Origin: Branchiostoma belcheri
Taxonomy: Eukaryota > Chordata > Leptocardii > Amphioxiformes > Branchiostomatidae
Length of the DNA stretch: 64,000 bases
Direction: 5' to 3'
NCBI RefSeq assembly: GCF_001625305.1
Contig: NW_017803413.1
Span: 351,274 to 415,273 of the forward strand
The translations under genes and the position numbers were made by a program. The first letter of the stretch is position 1, and each line of letters begins with the position of its first letter. A model generated the notes under the pieces. That model did no database searches, was not told the DNA's origin, and saw nothing but the letters and a program-made list of their open reading frames with translations. Below are positions 54,801-62,300 of the stretch, one piece after another.

Positions 54801-55823
54801 ATTTAACGTTATAGTTTTCAAAAAATGTTATCATCCATCAATCATTGAAAACAATGTTGCTTTAAACAATTAATTGCGTCCATTAATGAATGAATATCAT
54901 TCATTAATATCATTATTCCATTTACTTAGTAATTTAGACAAAAAAATTCAAATTTTCCAAGATTTATCATAATCTAAACAACCACTCCGCCAGCTAGGTT
55001 TCTTTGTTCATTTTTCTTTGCCATGTCTGTCAGCCGTACCTGTGACCACTTTCTCTTCTCTCCCATATTTTCCTTCTCTCTGATAATGTGCTCCAGTTCT
55101 TCCTCAGAGCTGTGTCGATCCACGGCCATGAATTCGCCGGCTTCTGTTCTCCGATCCCTGAGTAAGTCTGTCCCGATTGGAGAAGGCCCTGGACAAGCCT
55201 GTGTGTTCTCTTGGTTTGGGGAGGGCTGGGGGTTCGACACTCTAGCCTCCAACTTGGGGCTTTCCCTGACGGTATCATTTCTCTCATGTTGCCTCCCTGT
55301 AAACGACAGCATCAAATTGGATGATAGTAACATTCTTTCACTAATACAGAAATGGATAGCTGATTGAATACATAATCAAGCACATTTCATGGGAGTGTGA
55401 AGCACTGGTAACAAAAAGGAGCCTAACTCCCAAGAGTCCCCCGACTTGTTGGTCCAGCCGCCATTTCCCACTGTGGAACGACCGAGGCACGCAAACGCAC
55501 AACACGGATCCCGGCAAAATTGTCTGGAATTCCTATCAAAATGAACAAATAAAGCTTACCCCTCTCTAGTCCCTCCAGTTCAACGTTGTCACTCTCTGAA
55601 TCCGTGCTACTGTAGCCTTGATCTTCTAGTTCTCCCTGAAAAATGCGTAGAAAACAACAAGGGTAAACACGTCCAGCTTTATCCACGTAGCGTTATACAG
55701 GACGGACACAAAAAGAACCGAAATTTCATTGCGGTATTTCGGAGAGGGACTTACCGAAGATTCTAGCGGCTGCACCTCGTTGATGGATAGTGGTCTGAGT
55801 TTCTGTGTGAGGAACCTGAGCAT
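18872..55823 (-). CDS. Uncharacterised polar protein, weakly FAM53-like; five coding exons
   Basis: The coding exons are 55823-55755, 55635-55560, 55296-55040, 54388-54098 and 18994-18872. Every junction has GT-AG signals (GTAAGT, GTAAGC, GTACGG, GTTAGT; acceptors TTCAG, TACAG, CCCAG, AATAG) and the phases 0, 1, 0, 0 are consistent. The result is 271 residues ending in TAG. It starts MLRFLTQKLRPLSINEV; exon 3 has a charged helix (SSEEELEHIIREKE); exon 4 has an acidic SGDSSGSSDDE run, SSPPKRH, then RKRHRQ and RPSLDFEKM; exon 5 is Pro-rich (RPLTTLNPLTPVEEP). There is no signal peptide or membrane segment, and the basic runs suggest a nuclear protein. From memory, FAM53 proteins share a short N-terminal LITEKL-like start, a PP-x-KRH site and RPSLDF-x-KM near the C-terminus, in this order, but I could not align them. 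Other families are possible. The 35-kb intron could hide more exons. An upstream in-frame ATG at 55907 would add 28 residues but lacks a family match. Confidence 0.72.
19069..20198. repeat. First copy of a duplicated segment, carrying the 344-bp element
   Basis: This 1130-bp segment ends exactly at the N run and matches 20219-21001 almost base for base outside the element. I noticed only a few single-base differences, for example TTTATTAAGC against TTCATTAAGC, and AAAACCC against AAGACCC. The length difference of 347 bp equals the element (344) plus one 3-bp target duplication. Confidence 0.93.
19490..19833 (+). mobile_element. Non-autonomous inverted-repeat DNA transposon (MITE), copy 1, 344 bp
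   Basis: The termini are GGCCACACCAATTTAATT and its complement, extending to about 33-34 bp through TTGGTTAACGGATT with one 1-bp indel. It is flanked by TTA on both sides (19487-19489 and 19834-19836). The empty site in the second segment copy keeps one TTA, so the boundaries are exact. It has no transposase frame. The 3-bp TTA duplication fits PIF/Harbinger-type insertion, but the family is inferred. Confidence 0.92.
20199..20218. other. Assembly gap of 20 Ns
   Basis: Twenty consecutive undetermined bases interrupt the sequence. The sequence immediately right of the gap restarts at the beginning of the segment that ends at its left. The gap therefore probably has no real length and marks two overlapping, unmerged contigs. 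Confidence 0.99.
20219..21001. repeat. Second copy of the duplicated segment, lacking the element (empty site)
   Basis: These 783 bp repeat 19069-20198 without the 344-bp element. The joining point reads AATGAGCTTATCCATAAAC, with a single TTA, which is the pre-insertion state. Similarity stops at GACTTTGT, exactly where the first copy runs into the Ns. Confidence 0.93.
21002..26030. other. Intronic sequence, nothing recognised
   Basis: AT-rich sequence with many stops in all frames. I see no recognisable protein motif, RNA gene or mobile element. Confidence 0.6.
26147..26179. repeat. Imperfect 33-bp palindrome
   Basis: CTCCGTGAAGGAGGTC is followed after AG by GACCTCCGGACGGAG, a stem of about 15 bp with a few mismatches. 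It sits at the left edge of the CpG-rich island and might be a transposon terminus. Confidence 0.6.
27494..27533. promoter_or_regulatory. Twin CACGTG E-boxes plus inverted CCAAT box
   Basis: GCGTCACGTG occurs in tandem, giving CACGTG at 27494-27499 and 27504-27509, one helical turn apart. ATTGG (an NF-Y site on the minus strand) lies at 27529-27533. The arrangement resembles promoters bound by USF/MiT-type bHLH-ZIP factors with NF-Y. It could drive an internal transcript of the minus-strand gene or a non-coding RNA; no transcript evidence is available. Confidence 0.4.
27600..27679 (+). repeat. Short tandem duplication, period 53 bp
   Basis: CTTCACAGAGAATTGTCGCC at 27600 is repeated as CTTCACGGAGAATTGTCGCC at 27653, each followed by ATGGCT after one base. 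Two diverged copies are present. Confidence 0.8.
27700..35720. other. Intronic sequence, nothing recognised
   Basis: AT-rich sequence with short random-looking frames. No gene, RNA or transposon features were recognised. A small CATGTACATGTACATG run is at about 33530-33545. Confidence 0.6.
35737..35875. repeat. Long palindrome A (139 bp), MITE-like
   Basis: The left arm begins GCCTGGTTACCAAATCTA and continues through TTTTAGCTGC and CTTTCATCCTCTCTG. The right arm is its near-complete reverse complement, ending GGTTTGGTAAACAGGGC. The loop is made of ATATAC repeats. It can fold into a stem of roughly 55 bp with several mismatches. Confidence 0.85.
35924..36009. repeat. Long palindrome B (86 bp), same family as A
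   Basis: Its left arm, GCCTGGTTACCAAACCTAT followed by CTTAGCTGC, matches the left arm of palindrome A. The right arm is the reverse complement, ending GTAACCAGGC. The loop is short and the stem is about 38 bp with mismatches. A third small palindrome (TTAACTATATGATATAGTTAA) lies between A and B at 35880-35900. The direct repeat GAAACCAGG at 35726-35734 and 36012-36020 brackets the whole cluster. Confidence 0.85.
36021..44800. other. Intronic sequence, nothing recognised
   Basis: AT-rich non-coding sequence with short frames only. It contains a small CAAT microsatellite at about 38572-38590 and a GATT one at about 43981-43995. A frame at 42395-42688 (plus) shows no domain. Confidence 0.55.
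44808..44914 (+). repeat. Repeat fragment with a degenerate hammerhead-like segment
   Basis: Two diverged copies of CTTCAGTGCA-xx-GTGAACCAGT lie in tandem at about 44812-44863. They are followed by CTTGATGAAGATGGCAGACT and CATCGAAATATCGCGTC. The TGATGA...CGAAA...CGTC spacing resembles hammerhead ribozyme cores found at the ends of some Penelope-like retroelements. The conserved C of CUGAUGA is not present, so activity is unlikely. No protein-coding part of such an element was found. Confidence 0.3.
44915..47944. other. Intronic sequence, nothing recognised
   Basis: AT-rich sequence with no supported gene, RNA or mobile element. Confidence 0.6.
47945..47990. repeat. TTTG microsatellite
   Basis: About eleven uninterrupted tetranucleotide units of TGTT/TTTG. 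The repeated residues in the minus-strand frame across it are a by-product of the repeat. Confidence 0.98.
47991..51960. other. Intronic sequence, nothing recognised
   Basis: AT-rich sequence. The only structure seen is a 22-bp tandem duplication at about 51311-51352 (CCTTATGTGCAAAACATATG twice) and CTGCA-based inverted motifs near 49350-49415. Confidence 0.6.
51972..52607 (+). other. Unexplained 211-codon open frame, possible pseudogene or chance ORF
   Basis: This is the longest frame in the large intron that is not in CpG-rich DNA. Its middle part is polar and Ser/Pro-rich (PGSSSSTPSPNSNCG, then ERKQSTISEPDPGQP), which looks protein-like. There is no known domain, and the start and end of the frame look random (Tyr/Cys-rich). 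A possible acceptor (TTGTATAG) lies at about 52004-52011. It could be an exon of a nested plus-strand gene, an old retrocopy, or chance. Confidence 0.15.
52608..54090. other. Intronic sequence, nothing recognised
   Basis: AT-rich sequence up to the exon 4 donor. No motif-bearing frames were seen. Confidence 0.6.
54455..54798 (-). mobile_element. Inverted-repeat MITE, copy 2, 344 bp, in intron 3
   Basis: The reverse complement of this stretch matches the copy at 19490-19833 along its whole length, and the two have the same total length. The termini are GGCCACACC on the left and GGTATGGCC on the right, flanked by ATA on both sides (54452-54454 and 54799-54801). Divergence is moderate: the internal A-rich and GC-rich parts differ by small indels. 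It lies 66 bp upstream of exon 4 of the FAM53-like gene and opposite in orientation to copy 1. Confidence 0.92.
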
Positions 55824-56360
55824 GCTGTGGCCCGAGACGGGAATATGTGGAACACACAAAAAGGAGTTTTGGTGCAGCGGGTTTGTGGGGCCTGCAAACC
55901 GAACCAACCGAGTAAAGGCGATACCGGGTCGAACCGTCGGTTCGTTCCTCCGGTCGTGATCCCCTCATTCAGCGGCTCCCAAAACCTGGAAGAATAGATG
56001 TATCGCCGTGAATTTCACGGAGGACATAAACAAGCTTTGCCTTAATCTAACTACCGAGTTTCATCTAATTCTGTCCACGGCAAACGGCACTAGCCCCCGA
56101 TCTACGAGGACATACAACTCCCCGTCCACCCTGAACCATCGACTGAGAGGCAAGTGATGATTGCGAGCTGGCACACATGCGGCGGAATCAGCTGAACGGA
56201 GACACAAATCCCGTACGCTGATTGGTCAGAAACTTGTCATGGTAGAGTTCCTGGCCAATCACAAGGCGGGAATTACTTAGAGAACTTTACACACGTCTAC
56301 ACGCCTACTTTACTACGCTAGGCACGGCCCACAAATAAATAAGCGCGCATCGCTGGAGGA
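55824..56360 (-). promoter_or_regulatory. Probable 5' UTR and NF-Y/E2F-type promoter of the FAM53-like gene
   Basis: Upstream of the ATG at 55823 the sequence is CpG-rich. A possible acceptor (CTTCCAG ending 55986) suggests a leader exon beginning at 55985 that follows a non-coding exon further right. ATTGG at 56221-56225 and CCAAT at 56255-56259 are opposed and 34 bp apart, about three helical turns. GGCGGGAA at 56265-56272 matches the E2F core. This combination is typical of cell-cycle genes. No TATA box is evident. Confidence 0.5.
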
Positions 56361-56909
56361 CGATGGTCCAAGTTGTTCGCTTATAGATTGTCCCGTGTAT
56401 AATGTGAGCCTGGCCAACACAAAGGATCAACTATGGCAAAACATTTTGCACATTATCAAGGTATCAAGGTATTATTGTTGTTTCAAACAAATTAGAATAA
56501 AAAAAAAAAAAACGATGTTCATAGAAGACGAAGAAGATGCCATCAAAATTATGAAACGAATGAGACATACATCTAAAAATTCTGTACTATTACATAGAGA
56601 AGTGGGCTCTTTACCTTCAATGTTTGTCAATGTATAACCAAGGAGGTTGAATAACTATGATAATCATCATCCCCACCCATAAACCAATTGAACACTTATA
56701 ACTTCTTACATACGAGTTGATGAGAACAGTTGTACCGTGACAACTATCTAAAACTCTCGAGACTGTCAAATCCAGTAAATCGGCAGTTAGAAGTGTCGAA
56801 CCGGTCGGTTGTAGCAAAAGATAAACACAGGTTGTAAACACAGTGATCAGCGAGGGCGCGCTTTACGCGCAGGGAGTATAACCCCTGCTGACCTATAACC
56901 CCTGCTGCT

Positions 56910-56968
56910 ATTGGCTGATTCTTGCGTAGGTGCAATGAATGAAATAGTACTGACAGATGGCGGGAAAA
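56910..56968. promoter_or_regulatory. Second CCAAT/E2F-like cluster
   Basis: ATTGG at 56910-56914 is followed by GGCGGGAAAA at 56959-56968, a good E2F/DP consensus on the minus strand. The surrounding 56840-56990 is CpG-rich and contains a tandem repeat, TATAACCCCTGCTG twice (near 56877 and 56895). It could be an alternative or divergent promoter. Confidence 0.35.
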
Positions 56969-57059
56969 GTCACGCGGGTGGTTTGGTTGGTGCATTACTT
57001 CCGATGCTATGCCTTTATGCCAGTATTGATGAAATCTTAACGTAAAAGCCACAAAACAA

Positions 57060-59040
57060 CCGTCATCATCGACATGGGTGACCTTTGTAAAGAATGGACC
57101 GTGATATGTCCTAAATCATGATGCTGATGTTAGCGCTTATCGACCGAAATTCTCGTTTGCTCCATTAACATCACTATTCGTTAGTACCAGCGTCGCTAAC
57201 GTTTTTCGAAATTCTACAAATAGGTCTACACCATCCAAGTCAAAGCGTAAATTACAGATCCAACTACTCCGTTGAGCATAGACAACAGAGAAGCCATTAT
57301 ACTCGTTAGTGTGTTTGAAATGTGTAAAATACTAGTAGGTAAGAAGCTTTGCCTGACTATTGTCATAAACACCAGGGCGTTCTCGCACAGTGTGATGGTA
57401 TGATTATGTGACTCGTTTCCGCCAATAACAAATCACCACGATCTTATTGATTTTTCTCCAATTTTCTTTCCCTCTCTCTATTTTCAGGTGCACTATTCAT
57501 AGTTTCTGCTGCGTGAACATAGTGTCGGGGTACAACTGGGGTAAACCTGTGCCCGCCAGCCGCTCAAAATAGATGGTTGGTAACGGGGAATTCTCTGCAG
57601 TACCATTCCGAGCGGTTGATCAATACACACAAAGTGTATATATACACATACACACATAGTTATCAAAATCATGCCCTTACTAACTTATCTAAGAAGAAGT
57701 AGATTGTTATCAGTAGTATCTAAACGCTTACTTTTAAACGTTGTTTTCTTGACCTACATGATTGGATACAACTAAACCATGGCACATATTGGGTTCACGT
57801 CAGTCTCGACACGACCTTCGTCAACCTTCTCTCCCTATTTCAGGTACTGATCGCCCAAAGGCAAACTAAATAGCCGAACTCTGTTATGCCAAACGCTCGA
57901 GGGGTCGCCTGGATCATTTCAGGGTCATCTGTCATCGACTTGCTTTAATATTTTTACCCACAGTCACGACTGTTTATCACCGGATTGGCCGAGCTTTGAG
58001 CTGGAAAGAAGATTACCGGTGCCGGTCGTCCAGCACATGTGATTAGAGACCATGCGGGAAATTTAATCCTGCTCCAAGTCTGACGAATATGGCAAGGACT
58101 TAATACTGTGACGCCCTTGTCCAAAAAAGCGTACCCAGGTATACGTACCTATAAAATGAAATGTTAGAGACAGACATCGTTAGAATCAAGCCTATTAACA
58201 GAAGGGTCGGCAATGGCATGACAACTACCGTTTTGTCCTGGGGTATCTTAGCGGTCGAGTGCAGGAAACTACCAATCTCATTAGTTGAATTGCTTATATC
58301 ATTGTTTTGCATTGGGCTTGATGAGTGCTGGGTAGTAGTCTTATTTCCACCAAGGAGATAGATTTTGTTCCCCCACAATGACAGAATTGAACCGTCATGT
58401 TCCATTATCTCTGTATTTTTTCTTATTTGACATCGAGGGAATTATTTGCTGTCCTCAGTCCGCCGCAGAATCCTTCTCGGTGACGCCATACCAACACGGC
58501 CACAGACCACACAGGAATAACGGTGACTCGGTGGCGGTGCTTCATCTTTCCTACCATCATTTCTTACGCCGGACACGTGGTATGCACCTGTCAACGTGAA
58601 TCTAGCGGAAAAGCACGTCGTCTTTTTAATTTTCCACTTTCCACTCTAGTTGCAAGACAATGAGAGTGAGCGTCTGAGAGAACTTCATGTACTACAGATC
58701 ACTCTTGGAACAGTACGAGGTCCCTTTGTGATAAATTTTGCGAAACAACCCTTCCTTCCCAAGATTGACTTTGAAAGGTGCACTGACATAGTACTATCGA
58801 GATAACGGCAAATAGCACTCATACAAGCGATGATGTCATATGGAGACTGCGGCCACCACTGCTTGTCAAATCTACGGTTGACTATTCACAATTATATTTG
58901 CCGTCCTACTGTCCCATTATTTCGTGGCTATCGACGAATAAACATATTGGTGGAATCACACACAGGTCGGTGTGCACGATGGGTCGACTGTTTTGGAGAG
59001 ACGACAGCTAGCCGAGGTCAACAAACAAGACACCAACTAG
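57060..59040. other. Intergenic, nothing recognised
   Basis: Short frames only. Candidates such as 58100-58405 (minus) and 58378-58599 (plus) have no domain features. No RNA gene was seen. Confidence 0.55.
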
Positions 59041-59049
59041 CTTGAGTGT

Positions 59050-59307
59050 CAGTATGCCTGAAATTCTTCATGTCGGCTGGGTGTACTGAGACCTAGATTT
59101 CGGCCCGTCATGATGAACGGCATCAACTGGGCCTGAATGTTGTGCGCCCGCACCTGTAGAACAGGCTGCCATTTGACATGGGGTGTGGCCCGGTGCGCAG
59201 GGCTGTCAGTCATCATCACCTTTTGGCGCCTGTAAAACCTTGGTGTCACATTGTACCAGCTACAGTTGTTGAGCAATAAAGTTGATTTGATTTGATTTGA
59301 TTTGATT
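59050..59307 (+). mobile_element. 3' end of a non-LTR retrotransposon with GATTT tail
   Basis: A GC-richer segment ends with GTTGTTGAGCAATAAAGTTG and then five TTGAT units (59282-59307). A stretch with an AATAAA-like signal followed by a short 3' satellite is how many CR1/L2-type LINEs end. No reverse-transcriptase frame remains. The left boundary is approximate. Confidence 0.55.
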
Positions 59308-60058
59308 CATGTATGTATCCCACTCTTGCATCAAATATTCTACCGGAAGACAATTGTTTGTGCACTGGTTAAAGTTTTCAACAACATGGTTATTTCTTCC
59401 CTTTCGCAGAAGAGAGAAAAATCGAAAAAATTTTTTCTTACGTATGTCTGTTTATTGCTACAATATTGTATAAAAATACATTTCCCTGCACATACGCAGA
59501 CGAATGTATATCGACTTTTTTAGAATTGACCGACGGAGGCCATATATACATAACATTTCACCACACGAAATACTCACAGTTGCTTCAGTTCATCTGAAAA
59601 TGTGTTCTGACGCATCCGCGTGTCTGCTTGTGCATGGCCTACTTGGGCCAAGGAGGTGAAGTCTGCCATTCCGTGATGATAATTCCGCATTATGAAAACT
59701 ACATGAATTAGTTTTCTTCGGCAATTCATTCATGGGCCTGAGTATTGAATTTTCATTGTCGGAAATGGTGAATTTGGGCCCGAAACATTAGTCCAAATTT
59801 GTCCATCACATATTTAGTAGATTAACTCAAGTGCTTCCTTATAGTTTCGGAAGTGAAACCGGATACACTGCTGTATAAACCAGGGGATCAAGGTGATTTG
59901 CGGAAGATTGATTAACATGCACAAATGTTGATATCAGATGAAATCTAGACAATCTAACCTAACATAATTGGAAAGCTTAATCCGTCGGCATGCCTCATAA
60001 ACAACTGACTTACGTAAAACCTGGCGGCATTACTTAAGACACTTGCCTAGAACAACAT

Positions 60059-60258
60059 TACTCTCCAAGCAGAGGTTTGGGTTTTGGGGGTATTTTTAGC
60101 GTGTTTTTAGGCTTTTTTATCGGGGTTTCTCTTTTGCACTGAATTTTTTTTTCTCCCGGGTTTGGTGGAAAAAAAATTCAGTGCAAAAAAGAAACCCCGA
60201 TAAAAAGCCTAAAAACGCACTAAAAATACCCCCAAAACCCAAACCTCTGCTTGGAGAG
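60059..60258. mobile_element. Nearly perfect 200-bp hairpin element with 11-bp target duplication
   Basis: The left arm, CTCTCCAAGCAGAGGTTTGG and onward to 60155, is mirrored almost perfectly by the right arm, which ends CCTCTGCTTGGAGAG. The loop is about 20 bp (TCTCCCGGGTTTGGTGG region). TAGAACAACAT lies directly before (60048-60058) and after (60259-60269), as expected for a target-site duplication. It has no coding capacity; the frames across it are shadows of the palindrome. Confidence 0.88.
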
Positions 60259-60269
60259 TAGAACAACAT

Positions 60270-61570
60270 GAAGAACTCTAGAAATTGTGCATGTTTTTCA
60301 CCACTGATCTTCAAACACATTCTGTCTGCCCTTCTAAAGGGCAGCTTCATCATCACGAAGAACAAGTTTCTGCACACGTCTTTCACACAGTGTCGTACCG
60401 CTGGCACGATCGCTTACGACAGATTACTCAACTTCCCTCTGGAACGTTCCACCATACACGGTACTAGTAAACGTTGCCTGAAGCAAGTTAGCGGAGTAAT
60501 GATGGAAGGGTTATTGAATGAAATGAGCAGTCCAGGCACACTCACCGTAGTACCCCTTCACTTGAGTAGTTAACAGAGGGAGATGTAATCTCAATAGTCG
60601 TGTCAGACACTTGATTGGGTTAATTTCTTAAAGATGTTGGGTAATAGCATAGCCTAAATTTATAAAATCCAGTCTTGTTAGCTTTAGGTCGCTCCCGAAC
60701 GGTTGCTCGTAAGACTGTGAGAGTCATTAGAAAACCGTGATACAATACTGTACACACGTCTGCTTGGGCCTCGATACAAGGACAAATTAATGCAGGAACC
60801 TCTGGATATGAAAATCACCTACCAAAAATAAGATATAATTGTCTTATAAATACTTCTCTCTGTGTTGACTAACACAGCTACGATACTGTACATATCGATA
60901 TATGCCAAGGAAAGACACATGTACAAAGGGGCACTTAATAATTATTCATTGTACGTCCTTATATACAAGTAAACATTGTCCCTTCCTCAATTTCGCCTTG
61001 AATCTGCTCATCATCTGGAACTATCTTCATCTTCACCACAGCGACTGTGTGTATCATGCAAAGGTGTTTTGTCTGGACCTGGATTCGGATTAGAGACATG
61101 ATCTGGGCAAGGACTCATGGCAACAATGAATACTGAACGAATGGAGATGAAGTAACAAATGGATAGGGGCAAGAGGGAACAAACAAACGAACCGATAGAG
61201 ATGCATACACGAGATCATTAGATAGAATTTGTTGTCCTCCTCACGCAGAAAAGTTCAATGATGTATTGATCTGTATCGAGCTGACTAGCGGCTTGTCTTC
61301 TGTAATTAACCTCTCCTAGCCCTTCTGGTGAAATTTTACATTTGCCTGTGAGAGAATCGTGCAGGTGTAACCTTTACGAATCCTCCAGTCCCCCCGAGGC
61401 GCACCAACCTTGGCCTAATTTTTGTCGGCGATCGATTTGATTAGGCAGGCCGCTACAGCATAATGTTCGGTATGAAAATTGACACTTCCATGGCTCTGTT
61501 TCTCTGCCAACCCAGCCTATGTTGCAGTAGGTGTTTCTCAGGTTATATTGGGAAACTTGTTTGGCGTCGA
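60270..61570. other. Intergenic, nothing recognised
   Basis: Short frames (60268-60573 plus and others) lack any domain. No RNA gene or mobile element was seen. Confidence 0.55.
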
Positions 61571-62300
61571 AATCCTGGGCCGTGAGATGCCCCCAGGGCG
61601 GGCAGCTGGTAGATCCCTTCTACTAGGAAAAGATTAGCTACAGATTACATTCAGGGGAATTCAATCGGGAGACAATTGACGTGCAAACTGAACCGTTGCT
61701 TGATGTTTGGCGGGGGTGGGATCACCGTTCCCGGGCGACAGAGAACGTGAGGCCCGCGGGCCGTGTTGGCTCAGGTGCTGCCAACAGTCCTATCGGGATT
61801 CTGCCCGCAGCCGCTAGTCATTTTTCTGAAAGGATTGCAGTCGATACCCGCCGACCTTCCTGTACGGTAAGACGAAAGATCAAACTCCGCTGAGAGCTTT
61901 TCTGTGCAGGGTGAACACTGAATCAAGATGAAGTCAATGAAAAGCCCCTAAATGCATACACGTTGAGCGGCACCTGAGCCAACAGCGGCAAGGACGTGCC
62001 CGGATAAGCACCTACTTCTACATAGTGTGGCAAGAGAAGTGATCAGCTGGCGCCTGCCATGAATATTTTACTCTCGGAAAGCCTGAGAAGAATGAAGGCT
62101 CCACCTTTTCGATGAAGTGCCACGCGAGGTCTTGTCGCCGCACGGTCCCCAGGCAACGCGCGACCTCCACGTGTAGCGACTCCAGCTCGATTGTGCCTGA
62201 CAAGGGGCGCGTGTCCCATCCTGCTCAACAACACGTCACACCAGCATTACCGCACCCAAACCACGTAGATAAAGGACACATTAGCATGAGAAAAACTCCC
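61570..62300. promoter_or_regulatory. GC-rich island with RFX-like X-box (62145-62157)
   Basis: CpG is raised at 61570-61870 and 62100-62230. GTCCCCAGGCAAC at 62145-62157 is close to the RFX palindrome formed by GTTGCC and GGCAAC half-sites, with a one-base spacer. A donor-like TACG|GTAAGA occurs at 61866, so 61.7-61.87 kb could be a first exon on the plus strand of a gene lying to the right. Neither idea is supported by a recognisable protein. Confidence 0.3.

Noticed and set aside
60117-60407. 96-codon minus-strand frame
   Set aside because: Half of it is the hairpin element and the rest has no motif.
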